DNA of 15,110 nucleotides from Xanthobacteraceae bacterium (GCA_030039655.1 JASHVC010000120.1:1-15110), one strand, 5' to 3'; counted from the stretch's first letter, positions 6,740 through 13,900 are shown. Numbers and translations are program-made. Notes: generated by a model from the sequence alone, not told the origin.

Positions 6740-6747
6740 GCGCAACC

Positions 6748-7611
6748 ATGCCGGCGCGCAGCATGAAAGAGGACGATCCGCTCGACGATTTCGGCCGACG
6801 CGAGATCGCGTTCGACGGCGTTGCCAAACGGGTGTACGTCGCCGGCCGGGGGTCAGCGGTCATCGTGATGAGCGAGATGCCGGGAATCAGCCCGGAGGTC
6901 GCGCGCTTTGCCCGCTGGGTGCGGGACGCTGCCTTCACGGTCTACATGCCCTCGCTGTTCGGCCGCGACGGCGCCGTGCCCGGCGTCGAGGAAGGCGTTG
7001 CGGTGTTCAAACAGGCCTGCGTTAGCGCGGAGTTTCGCGCGCTCGCCGCTGGCCAGTCGAGCCCGGTGACGCAATGGCTGCGAGCGCTCGCACGCCTCGC
7101 CCACCGCGAGTGCGGCGGCCGCGGCGTCGGTGCTATCGGGATGTGCTTCACTGGAAACTTCGCGCTTACCATGATGCTGGAGCCGGCGATGCTGGCGCCG
7201 GTCCTCTCCCAGCCCGCGCTGCCGCTCAAGGACCCCGCTGGTCTCGAGATCGGGTCGGAGGAGATCAGGGCGATCCGCGACCGGCTCGAACGGGAGGACC
7301 TCACGGTATTGGCCTACCGTTTCGCCGGAGATCGGTTCTGTCGCGCGGAACGCTTCGCCGCCTACGCGGCGGCGCTGGGCGATCGCTTCGTTGGGCGGGT
7401 GCTCCCCGACAGCGCTGCAAATACCGATGTGGCGCCCTTCTTCGCGGAGCGCGTTGCGTGCCCGCACAGCGTGGTGACGGCCCATTTGATCGACGAGGAC
7501 GGCCAGCCAACCATCGCAGCACGCGACGAGATCCTGTCCTTCTTCGCGCAGCGACTCGCCCCGGATGTAGGCGAGCTTCGATCTGCAGGGAGCCGCGATG
7601 GGCTCGGGTAA
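6748..7611 (+). CDS. Dienelactone hydrolase-family protein
   Basis: A 287-residue alpha/beta hydrolase of the dienelactone hydrolase family. The nucleophile elbow is GMCFTG (131-136), with cysteine C133 in place of the usual serine, as in classical dienelactone hydrolases. Glutamate E43 (SEMPG) matches the residue that activates that cysteine; D195 (AGDRF) and H246 (TAH) complete the triad. Classical enzymes open dienelactone to maleylacetate in chlorocatechol degradation. This protein is about 50 residues longer, with an insert around 75-125, so the natural substrate may differ. ATG at 6748 has AGAGGG seven bases upstream. It is divergent from the HxlR regulator and 53 bases upstream of a hydratase that also acts on ring-cleavage products. 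Its GC content is clearly higher than that of the next gene. Confidence 0.9.
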   Translation: MPARSMKEDDPLDDFGRREIAFDGVAKRVYVAGRGSAVIVMSEMPGISPEVARFARWVRDAAFTVYMPSLFGRDGAVPGVEEGVAVFKQACVSAEFRALAAGQSSPVTQWLRALARLAHRECGGRGVGAIGMCFTGNFALTMMLEPAMLAPVLSQPALPLKDPAGLEIGSEEIRAIRDRLEREDLTVLAYRFAGDRFCRAERFAAYAAALGDRFVGRVLPDSAANTDVAPFFAERVACPHSVVTAHLIDEDGQPTIAARDEILSFFAQRLAPDVGELRSAGSRDGLG

Positions 7612-7664
7612 TCCCGCATGAGTGTGAGTCAGGATCGGACTGAAAAAGGGATCGAGAGAGAGCA

Positions 7665-8456
7665 ATGTCGCAGGCAATCGAAGACACCATAGCCGATCGG
7701 CTTTGGGACGCCTTCGAAAAGCAGGTGCCCTGCGGACCGGTTCGAAATGAACTCGGCAAGGACAATATTCTCGGCGCGTATCGGGTTCAGTACACAAACG
7801 TCAAAAGGCGCATAGCAAACGGAGACGCGCTCGTAGGCTTTAAAGTCGGTATGACATCTGCTGCAGTTCAGCAACAACTAGGATACTTCGAGCCGAACTT
7901 CGGTCACTTATTCCAGAGTCGCGAATACCAGAACGGTGCCTCCGTTCCCAACAAGACGTTGATCCAGCCCCGAGCCGAGGGCGAAATTGCCTTTGTCCTG
8001 AATAAGGACTTGATTGACGCAAGATTGCGCTTTTCCGATGTCGTCAGGTCAATCGACTATGCTGTCTGTTCCATTGAACTGTTGGATTCGCGGATTACAG
8101 GTTGGGACATTGGTCCCGCGGACTCGATTGCCGATAACGGCTCTGGCGGGGCGCATGTGCTGGGGATGTTTCCGCGCAAGGTAACGGATTGCGATCTCAC
8201 CTTGTGCGGAATGATTGGCAAGAAGAACGGTCGGATCGAGTCGCTCGGTGTTGGGGCAGCTTCCATGACGAACCCTCTCTTGGCGGTTCTCTGGCTGGCC
8301 GAGAAGCTGGCGCAGACTGATCGCCCCTTGAGGGCGGGGGACGTTGTGCTTAGTGGGTCTCTTGGTCCGATCGTGGCACTCACTCCAGGCGACGTCTTCA
8401 TGGTTGAAATCGGAGGGTTGGGATCAGTCTGCATTCATCTGGCAAATCGGGAGTGA
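7665..8456 (+). CDS. 2-keto-4-pentenoate hydratase family protein (MhpD/DmpE-like)
   Basis: A 263-residue protein of the fumarylacetoacetate-hydrolase superfamily, hydratase branch. K60 in GFKVGMTS (58-65) and the metal ligands E105 and E107 (AEGEIAF) and E138 (CSIELLDSR) fall at the positions known for Escherichia coli MhpD. DNGSGG (157-162) matches a conserved loop. The usual reaction adds water to 2-hydroxypenta-2,4-dienoate to give 4-hydroxy-2-oxopentanoate, after meta-cleavage of catechols. The length is typical. ATG at 7665 follows a GA-rich ribosome binding region (GAGAGAG). The usual partners, aldolase and acetaldehyde dehydrogenase, are absent, so it may serve another substrate or join a pathway encoded elsewhere. 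A related decarboxylase (4-oxalocrotonate decarboxylase) has the same fold and cannot be fully excluded. Confidence 0.9.
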   Translation: MSQAIEDTIADRLWDAFEKQVPCGPVRNELGKDNILGAYRVQYTNVKRRIANGDALVGFKVGMTSAAVQQQLGYFEPNFGHLFQSREYQNGASVPNKTLIQPRAEGEIAFVLNKDLIDARLRFSDVVRSIDYAVCSIELLDSRITGWDIGPADSIADNGSGGAHVLGMFPRKVTDCDLTLCGMIGKKNGRIESLGVGAASMTNPLLAVLWLAEKLAQTDRPLRAGDVVLSGSLGPIVALTPGDVFMVEIGGLGSVCIHLANRE

Positions 8457-8516
8457 TTGGCGTCGAGCTGTCAGTGAGCACCCCCTGCATTCGGGAGAAA
8501 CCGTTGTGACTGAAAA

Positions 8517-9245
8517 ATGATTAAGCGCGCCCTGCTCTGGACAGGCGCAGCATTGAGTTGCGTAGTAATATCGTTCGGAGCACTCATATTGTGGCCGGAT
8601 CGGCTATTTGCCTACTCATTGCGAGCGGGAAAGATCATCGTCGCTTCGGATCTCCCAATACCGGCCATGGGTGGCGAGCGTTTTCTCCGCGAGTGCGAGA
8701 AATTGCTGGAGCGATCCCCGCTTAAAGCGGAGCGGCGCGAATACCGGGTCTACGTCACAAACGCGAGATGGCGGCAACGACTGTTCTTTCTCCCGCATGC
8801 CGACGCCTGGGGCATTGAGTACCCGTATCCTTTCGGACGCAACGCCTTCTTGACCGGCGCCGATTTCAACACTGGCCGAGTCGTCCACTGGGGATACATT
8901 GGCACGCCGCCACGCACACTCGCTTATCTGTGTGCCCACGAACTTACCCATGTCATTGCTGATGAGCACCTCGGCATAAGACGCTTTTTGGTGCCGGAAT
9001 GGGCATGGGAAGGTTTGGCCGATTATGTCGCCATAGAGCACCGAGAGACGTTCGAGCAATTGCGGGACGCGCTGGATGATCGACCTGAAGGTACCCCGAT
9101 GACAGTCAAGTACGGCGGTTATCCGCGCTATCGTCTGCTGGTGACGTACTTCATCGAGAAGAAGGGGTGGACTGCTGACCAGCTTCTGGCAACAAAACTA
9201 ACGACCGACGCAGCAATCCAAGTTATGAATGCGGACGGAGGATAG
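8517..9245 (+). CDS. Membrane-anchored HExxH zinc metallopeptidase-like protein
   Basis: A 242-residue protein with an N-terminal hydrophobic segment (about 6-26) that would anchor it to, or export it across, the inner membrane. The catalytic region has HELTH (141-145, HExxH) and, 20 residues later, WEGLADYV, where E165 is a likely third zinc ligand as in gluzincins. I do not recognise the exact family; the pattern resembles short peptidase-MA-like or basic-secretory-protein-like proteins. Zinc ligands and the catalytic glutamate E142 are intact. ATG at 8517 is the first start in the frame; a GTG at 8506 is out of frame. The ribosome binding site is weak: GGGAGA is about 20 bases away. It begins 60 bases after the hydratase gene, and any functional link is unclear. 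Confidence 0.75.
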   Translation: MIKRALLWTGAALSCVVISFGALILWPDRLFAYSLRAGKIIVASDLPIPAMGGERFLRECEKLLERSPLKAERREYRVYVTNARWRQRLFFLPHADAWGIEYPYPFGRNAFLTGADFNTGRVVHWGYIGTPPRTLAYLCAHELTHVIADEHLGIRRFLVPEWAWEGLADYVAIEHRETFEQLRDALDDRPEGTPMTVKYGGYPRYRLLVTYFIEKKGWTADQLLATKLTTDAAIQVMNADGG

Positions 9246-9510
9246 GCTCGTTCAGGCGCAGATGAGTGTTCCATGTCGGCTCCTGCCACATCGCGTCAAT
9301 TCAGCCGGTCGCTCTAACGTCCGTCGTTGGGCATGAGCGACATGCGCAACCTAGACATGCACGAACCAAACGAAAGCAATCCGAATCGCAATCGTGTCTC
9401 ACCGCCGAGACAACGCGCCTTTACAAATGGCCGTGAGCCCCCGTATTCCGATCCGATGTGAAGACGGCTGTTGAGCGCAAGGTATCCGGCCTTGGTGCAG
9501 CCTTCTCAGG
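9246..9510. other. Intergenic stretch before the formyltransferase leader; nothing recognisable
   Basis: Together with the leader region to 9654 this is just over 400 bases without a standard gene. Up to 9510 I see no family signature, terminator or clear promoter. A minus-strand frame (9878-9399) runs antisense to the formyltransferase and has no family match. Confidence 0.5.
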
Positions 9511-9532
9511 AGCGGCACTTCTCCGTGCCGCT
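9511..9532 (+). promoter_or_regulatory. Hairpin in the probable 5' leader of the formyltransferase transcript
   Basis: A perfect 8-base stem, AGCGGCAC (9511-9518) and GTGCCGCT (9525-9532), encloses a six-base loop (ttctcc). It is not followed by a T-run, so it is not a standard terminator. It lies about ten bases upstream of an AAGGGGGA ribosome binding site and could control access to it. Confidence 0.5.
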
Positions 9533-9553
9533 GGATGCTTGTAAGGGGGAACA

Positions 9554-9643
9554 ATGGCCTCACTGATCTACGGGACAATCGACTACATCGCGTTACTAGG
9601 TGGTGTTCAGAGTTATCCCGCGATGAATGGAAGACAACGCTAG
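9554..9643 (+). CDS. Possible 29-residue leader peptide or gene remnant
   Basis: An ATG at 9554 with a strong AAGGGGGA ribosome binding site (9543-9550) opens a 29-codon frame starting MASLIYGTIDYIALLGG and ending in TAG at 9641-9643. The stop codon overlaps the AGGGG ribosome binding site (9642-9646) of the formyltransferase gene. Ribosomes ending here would therefore load directly onto the next gene, suggesting translational coupling. The first half is hydrophobic, the end basic. I recognise no family. It could be a leader peptide, a true small protein, or the truncated start of a former gene. A short frame of this length can also occur by chance; the ribosome binding site and stop overlap are the main evidence. 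Confidence 0.4.
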   Translation: MASLIYGTIDYIALLGGVQSYPAMNGRQR

Positions 9644-9654
9644 GGGTAAAAAGT

Positions 9655-10509
9655 ATGCGTATTCTGCTTTGCCTAAACCGCGACTTCATGAGTAATGTAG
9701 CCCTCAACCAATTGCGAGATGCATTGGCAAGCCAGAGAATTGATATTGTTTTATCGAAAGGCGTTGGCAAAAAATCATCACCCAAGGCGCCCGCCATTGA
9801 GCAATGGCAGCAACTTGAAAGTCGCCTCATAGAAGACGTGCTTTTTCCGTTGCTGGAAAAATCAAACCCGAGTTCCACGCATAATTGGTTTCAATCGTTC
9901 AACCAACTTGCAAAGACCACGGTTAGCAAAACCATAAGAGAATTCTCTGACATCAACGAAGGCGAGGGTTTGGCCTACGTCCAGCAATTCGATCCTGATG
10001 TGATTGTTTCCATTCGGTTTGGACAGATATTTAAGTCGCCCGTGATCGACATTCCCCGTTTTGGTGTCATCAACCTGCACTCAGGCGTATTACCTGATTA
10101 TCGGGGAATACTCGCTACCTTTTGGGCAATGCTGAATGACGAAACACACATCGGCTGCTCGCTCCATTACGTCACAGATAATACGATCGATACCGGCAAT
10201 ATCATAGGCATCAGCAAAATACCCGCCGATACTGAACGCTCTTTGCTATGGAATGTCGCCGCTCTTTATGAACCAGGAGCGGCACTAATCGTGGACGCCC
10301 TTTCGAAGCTCAGTGGCGACGAACCACTGATGGGTCATCCACAAGACAATTCAAGGGGCCATTATTTTTCCTTTCCATCCCAGCAGGAGATAATAGAATT
10401 TCTTGCAAAGGGCTATCAGCTCTATTCTATGGAAGACTATAGCGTACTGATGCGATGGTACGGGATTGATCAAAATGCCTTACCGATAGATTTCCTACAT
10501 ATCGATTGA
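9655..10509 (+). CDS. Formyltransferase family protein (methionyl-tRNA formyltransferase-like fold)
   Basis: A 284-residue protein with a formyltransferase catalytic domain. The core is VINLHSGVLPDYRG (138-151) followed by TDNTIDTGNII (174-184). N140, H142 and D179 form the conserved Asn-His-Asp triad that moves a formyl group from 10-formyltetrahydrofolate. The N-terminus (MRILLCLNRD) replaces the usual nucleotide-binding start, and residues 40-110 differ from housekeeping enzymes. It also lacks the C-terminal tRNA-binding domain of Fmt. The acceptor is therefore probably a sugar amine, amino acid or small molecule rather than Met-tRNA. ATG at 9655 has AGGGG eight bases upstream; a longer open frame to 9535 is not needed. 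It is AT-richer than its neighbours and has no cluster around it, consistent with horizontal acquisition. Confidence 0.85.
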   Translation: MRILLCLNRDFMSNVALNQLRDALASQRIDIVLSKGVGKKSSPKAPAIEQWQQLESRLIEDVLFPLLEKSNPSSTHNWFQSFNQLAKTTVSKTIREFSDINEGEGLAYVQQFDPDVIVSIRFGQIFKSPVIDIPRFGVINLHSGVLPDYRGILATFWAMLNDETHIGCSLHYVTDNTIDTGNIIGISKIPADTERSLLWNVAALYEPGAALIVDALSKLSGDEPLMGHPQDNSRGHYFSFPSQQEIIEFLAKGYQLYSMEDYSVLMRWYGIDQNALPIDFLHID

Positions 10510-10696
10510 GCTCCGGAATCGATGGCGAAGAGGTTGCAATGCAGACGCGCTTGTTCTCGATAAGCGAATGAATACCTCCGACGAGTGACGCCCGATCCGA
10601 GATTGGCCAACGGTCCAGAAAGTCGTTCAACCTATTGATGATGGGAAGCATGGCCGCAAGGGATGCTTCTCCGGTAACGGTCGTAGTCGTAGTTCA

Positions 10697-11686
10697 TCAG
10701 GGGGCGCTTCCGATACCGATACCCTTGCCGCCAAAATGTATCCGCCGAAACGTTGAAGGCGTTACGCCGAATCGCCGCCGGAATGCGGCCATCAGTCGAT
10801 ACTCCGAAACCATGCCGGTGCGCGCCGCGATCGCCTTCAGCGGCAAGGCGGTTGAGAGCAATGACCGTGCGGCGTCGAGCCGCAAGGTCTCCACGAATTT
10901 CGCCGGCGTCTGCCCGGCCGCTTCGACGAATTTCCTGTAGAAAGTTCTCTCGGAAAGTCCGGCCTTGGCGGCGAGCGTGGCGACATCAAGCCGCCGAGCA
11001 ATCCGCTCCTGCATCCAGATAGCGAGATTGCCAAGGCCGGTATTGTCCGTCGCTTGCATCTTCAGCACCTCGCTGAATTGCGACTGAAATCCGGGTCGCC
11101 GGACATAAAGGATCATAAATTTCGCGATCCGGTCGGCCATCTCGCGGCCGAGATCGCGTTCGACCATGGCCAGCGCCATGTCGATCCCGGTGGAAACGCC
11201 GGCCGAAGTCCATAACTTTCCATCCACGACAAACAGGGAATTCGCGTCCACGGAGACATCCGGGAATGCAGCAAGCGCTTCGCAGCTTGCCCAGTGCGTC
11301 GTGACGCGCGCCTTACGAAGCATTCCAAGCGAGGCCAGTATAAAGGCGCCCGAGCATACCGAACCGAATCGCTTGGCGGCGCGCCCATATTTTTGAATCC
11401 ATTTTCGCGTCGTTGGATCTGACGCGACCTGCTCCATGTCGGCGGTAGTACCTCCACCGACCAAAAGAGTATGGATTTTGGTGCGGCCAATCTTGGAAAG
11501 CGGGAGCGTCTGCAGAAGAACCCCGCAGCTGCTTTTGATCGCGCCGCCACCCGGCGAGACGACTAAAATCTTATAGGCGTCATCGCCGCGCAGCGCATTC
11601 GCCACGCCAAAAACGGAGGCGGGCCCTGTCACGTCGAGGATCTGTACGCCATCGAAGACAAATAGTGCGATAACGCGCGTGATCAT
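10697..11686 (-). CDS. GlxA-family transcriptional regulator (DJ-1/PfpI domain plus AraC-type HTH)
   Basis: A 329-residue regulator. Residues 5-170 form a DJ-1/PfpI-like (class I glutamine amidotransferase fold) sensor domain, with FDGVQILDVTGP near the start and SVCSGAFILASLG (109-121), where C111 is at the nucleophile-elbow position. Residues 225-320 form an AraC-type DNA-binding domain with two helix-turn-helix units (about 234-254 and 283-305), ending in FRRRFGVTPSTFRR. The sensor probably binds a small molecule, often a nitrogen compound in this family, without known catalysis. ATG at 11686 is family-typical (MITRVIALFVFDGVQILD), although the ribosome binding site is poor. It is divergent from the DUF1127 and OsmC genes with a palindrome in the shared region, so it may control them and the exporter downstream. 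Confidence 0.93.
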   Translation of the reverse strand: MITRVIALFVFDGVQILDVTGPASVFGVANALRGDDAYKILVVSPGGGAIKSSCGVLLQTLPLSKIGRTKIHTLLVGGGTTADMEQVASDPTTRKWIQKYGRAAKRFGSVCSGAFILASLGMLRKARVTTHWASCEALAAFPDVSVDANSLFVVDGKLWTSAGVSTGIDMALAMVERDLGREMADRIAKFMILYVRRPGFQSQFSEVLKMQATDNTGLGNLAIWMQERIARRLDVATLAAKAGLSERTFYRKFVEAAGQTPAKFVETLRLDAARSLLSTALPLKAIAARTGMVSEYRLMAAFRRRFGVTPSTFRRIHFGGKGIGIGSAP

Positions 11687-11690
11687 GCTG

Positions 11691-11725
11691 TGGCAGAAAA
11701 TACAAGATAATTGTCATTTTTGCCA
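11691..11725. promoter_or_regulatory. Candidate GlxA-regulator operator (TGGCA...TGCCA palindrome)
   Basis: TGGCAGAAAA at 11691-11700 faces TTTTTGCCA at 11717-11725; the outer nine bases pair except for one position. On the minus strand the second arm reads TGGCAAAAATGACA, and TGGCA-like half sites are common targets of AraC/GlxA-type activators. The site begins five bases upstream of the regulator's start codon on the divergent side, fitting autoregulation and control of the plus-strand genes. It is also AT-rich, with GATAAT at 11705-11710 as a possible -10. Confidence 0.5.
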
Positions 11726-11794
11726 GAGCGCGGATTGCTACTGTCAAATTCGCTTTGGGGTGCCGCCAAGGCGGGCAGCTACCCGAATGTTCGC

Positions 11795-11956
11795 ATGCCA
11801 CCCTTGCGCTGGCTTATTGTCTTGCTCCGCGAATGGCGCCGCCGCCGGCGTGATCGAAACGTGCTCGCGGCGATGTCCGACCGAGCACTCCGGGACATCG
11901 GACTCACGCGCTACGACATGGAAGTTGAGGTGCGTAAGCCGTTCTGGCAGCCCTAG
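11795..11956 (+). CDS. DUF1127 domain-containing small basic protein
   Basis: A 53-residue arginine-rich protein with the DUF1127 core: LREWRRRRRDRNVLAAMSDR then ALRDIGLTRYDME and the C-terminal KPFW (about residues 11-50). Small DUF1127 proteins are common in alphaproteobacteria; some take part in phosphate metabolism, RNA handling or stress control. ATG at 11795 gives a normal length; the frame stays open upstream to a TTG at 11711, inside the divergent regulatory region, and no ribosome binding site decides between them. It ends 67 bases before the OsmC-family gene on the same strand and may be cotranscribed with it. Confidence 0.85.
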   Translation: MPPLRWLIVLLREWRRRRRDRNVLAAMSDRALRDIGLTRYDMEVEVRKPFWQP

Positions 11957-12023
11957 ACCGGCTGGCGTCTTGAGCCGCCGGCTCGCTAGCGATCCTGGCG
12001 GCGCGGCCAACCAGGAGGAGAAC

Positions 12024-12524
12024 ATGGCTGACCGCACACACCATTATAAAACACATCTTGTGTGGACAGGCGGCGTTGACCCCTCACTTCCTTTTCGGAA
12101 TCACGATCGCTCATATGAGATTGGGGCTCCGGGAAAGCCGGCGATACCGGGCTCTTCCGACAAAGTGTTCCGCGGCAACGCGCAGCGCTGGAATCCAGAG
12201 GACCTCTTCGTGGCAGCGCTCTCGGCCTGCCATCATCTTTGGTACATGGGTCTGTGTGCGGCGGCTGGCATCGTCGTGCTCATTTATGAGGATGCGGCAG
12301 AAGGCGAGATGATCGAGGAGAATGCCGGAGGTGCCGGACAATTCGTCCGGGTTACGCTGCGGCCGCACGTAACCGTGGCGTCAGGATCGGACCTGAATGA
12401 GGCGCTTAGATTGCACGAAATCGCGCATAAAAACTGCTTTATCGCGCGATCAGTCAATTTTCGGGTTGAACACGCTCCGATCGTTGTTGAGAGTGCCGCC
12501 AACCGGACCATTGCACGGCAGTAA
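12024..12524 (+). CDS. OsmC/Ohr-family protein
   Basis: A 166-residue OsmC-fold protein. It holds WNPEDLFVAALSACHHLWYM (56-75) and NCFIARSVNF (137-146), so the two cysteines (C69 and C138) that form the peroxidatic and resolving pair in OsmC/Ohr enzymes are present. The family reduces organic and inorganic peroxides in the cytoplasm, using lipoyl or other thiols. The length is slightly above the typical 140 residues, with an extended N-terminus (GGVDPSLPFRNHDRSYEI) seen in one OsmC subgroup. ATG at 12024 has a strong GGAGGAG (12014-12020) just upstream; the frame is open far upstream but the ribosome binding site fixes this start. It follows the DUF1127 gene and precedes a DMT exporter by 17 bases, suggesting a small operon. 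Confidence 0.93.
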   Translation: MADRTHHYKTHLVWTGGVDPSLPFRNHDRSYEIGAPGKPAIPGSSDKVFRGNAQRWNPEDLFVAALSACHHLWYMGLCAAAGIVVLIYEDAAEGEMIEENAGGAGQFVRVTLRPHVTVASGSDLNEALRLHEIAHKNCFIARSVNFRVEHAPIVVESAANRTIARQ

Positions 12525-12541
12525 CCCGTAGAAGCACTGTC

Positions 12542-13399
12542 GTGACCGCGATCCTTCTCGCCTTCGCATCCGCGACATTCTTCGGAGTCGGCGTCGTCAT
12601 AACGCAGTTCGGCCTGCGTCATATCCATCCGCTGTCCGGGGCAGCAATCAGCATCCCGGCCTTTACCGCGTTCTTCGTCCTCGTCTCGCCGGTCCTTTTG
12701 CGTGGCGATCACATTGTCTGGCGCGCAATTCCGATCTTTGCCGGCATTGGTCTCGTATTCCCCGGCTTGCTAACGCTCCTGACCTTCGCGTCGAATCGGG
12801 CTCTTGGCCCCGTCGTTACCAGCGCGCTCGGCAATGTGTCGCCGCTCTTCAGCGTTGTGTTGGCGGTGCTGGTACTCCGGGAGCCGCTGCAGCCTCTGCA
12901 ATTCGCGGGAATCGTCATCGCCGTGACAGGCGTCTTGATGATCACGGCCACGCGCGCCGCGGATGGGCGCGATTGGCGCAGTTGGGCGCTGCTGCTGCCA
13001 CTCAGTGCTGCTTTCATCAGGGGCGTGATGCCGCCGTTTATCAAGATCGGGCTGGAAATCTGGCCAGACCCGGTGGGAGCCGGGTTGACGGGCTACGTCT
13101 TCTCTGCGCTCACCGTGCTCATCGTCGAGCGGATCCGCAACGGCAGCTTCATCGTGAAAGGATCTCTCGCCGGGCGGCTGTGGTTCGCGGTCACTGGCAT
13201 GATCAACGGTATCGGCACATTGCTACTCTATGCGGCAGTCAGCGCCGGTCGCGTAACGATGGTAGCGCCACTGATCGCAACGTATCCGCTGATCACGATG
13301 GGTTTGAGCGCACTTGTGCTCACGCACGTGAGGATTACTGCCAAGCTCGCATCCGGCGCCGTGCTTGCGGTTGCGGGCGTCGTGCTGATCCTCATTTGA
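12542..13399 (+). CDS. DMT-superfamily transporter (EamA domains)
   Basis: A 285-residue integral membrane protein with two EamA repeats (about 1-137 and 148-285) and about ten predicted membrane segments. The first repeat ends with the typical VSPLFSVVLAVLVLREPLQPLQFAGI stretch (split by a helix turn near residue 110), and the second with APLIATYPLITMGLSALVL. DMT proteins export metabolites, amino acids or drugs across the inner membrane, usually coupled to protons; the substrate is not predictable. The start is GTG at 12542: upstream in-frame codons up to the OsmC stop offer no better choice, and the ribosome binding site is weak. It begins 17 bases after OsmC and is probably cotranscribed with it. 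Confidence 0.92.
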   Translation: MTAILLAFASATFFGVGVVITQFGLRHIHPLSGAAISIPAFTAFFVLVSPVLLRGDHIVWRAIPIFAGIGLVFPGLLTLLTFASNRALGPVVTSALGNVSPLFSVVLAVLVLREPLQPLQFAGIVIAVTGVLMITATRAADGRDWRSWALLLPLSAAFIRGVMPPFIKIGLEIWPDPVGAGLTGYVFSALTVLIVERIRNGSFIVKGSLAGRLWFAVTGMINGIGTLLLYAAVSAGRVTMVAPLIATYPLITMGLSALVLTHVRITAKLASGAVLAVAGVVLILI

Positions 13400-13513
13400 G
13401 CGCGAGCGTCTATCACCCACTCCTGATCCTCGATCACAACCGTGTTTAACTGCCGGATAGTTCGCCTTCATGGCGGATCTTGGCACTCCGCGTTGCCTCA
13501 ACAAAGGCAACTG

Positions 13514-13766
13514 ACTTCCGGCTTCGCTGCGAATGGCGAGGTAAGAGGCAAAGACGCACTTCGAGCGTATTGGAACGCCGCGCTTGCCAAGAATCCCCAA
13601 TCTACATTTCATAGTTACTGCGGTTTATGAAGGCACAGACACAATCGTGATCCCTTTCAGGACCCAGTCCGGACAGGATCGGGCAGAAGTTCTTGTTTTT
13701 GACCGAGGTCAGGTGACCAGCGGACGGGGAACATTCGGATGTTGGCAGTCACTAATCGCCGAATAG
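13514..13766 (+). pseudogene. SnoaL-like/NTF2-like protein remnant, frameshifted and 5'-truncated
   Basis: Two overlapping frames together give one SnoaL-like sequence. Frame one (from 13514) reads TSGFAANGEVRGKDALRAYW and on to LAK at 13591; frame two continues IPNLHFIVTAVYEGTDTIVI and ends at a stop at 13764-13766. Removing one A at 13592/13593 joins them as LAK-IPNLHF, the normal family sequence. The first 30-50 residues of a complete SnoaL-like protein, with the start of the cone-shaped fold, are not found upstream in any frame, so the gene is also truncated. Intact relatives are small steroid-isomerase-like or binding proteins of about 110-130 residues. A sequencing error could cause the frameshift but not the missing start. 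Confidence 0.7.
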
Positions 13767-13900
13767 TGGACATTCTTCATCGCATCATCGTAATGCCGCT
13801 TCACAGCACAAAGGCGAAGTGACACATGTCCGCTTTCGTGGCCGCCGTTGAAGGTATGAACGACATCGACCGAGCAAACCGGAACCACCGCTAATGCCCC

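Noticed and set aside
6853..7797. 314-codon open frame on the minus strand
   Set aside because: It is antisense to the high-GC dienelactone-hydrolase-like gene, whose family motifs are clear; the product is arginine- and histidine-rich as expected of a shadow frame.
10427..10651. 74-codon minus-strand frame after the formyltransferase
   Set aside because: ATG without a ribosome binding site, 3' part antisense to the formyltransferase, no recognisable family despite a plausible amino-acid mix.
11629..11655. Second ECF41-like promoter (TGTCACG on the plus strand)
   Set aside because: After 16 bases the sequence is CATC rather than CGTC, it lies inside the GlxA gene, and points the wrong way for a plausible target other than the DUF1127 gene.
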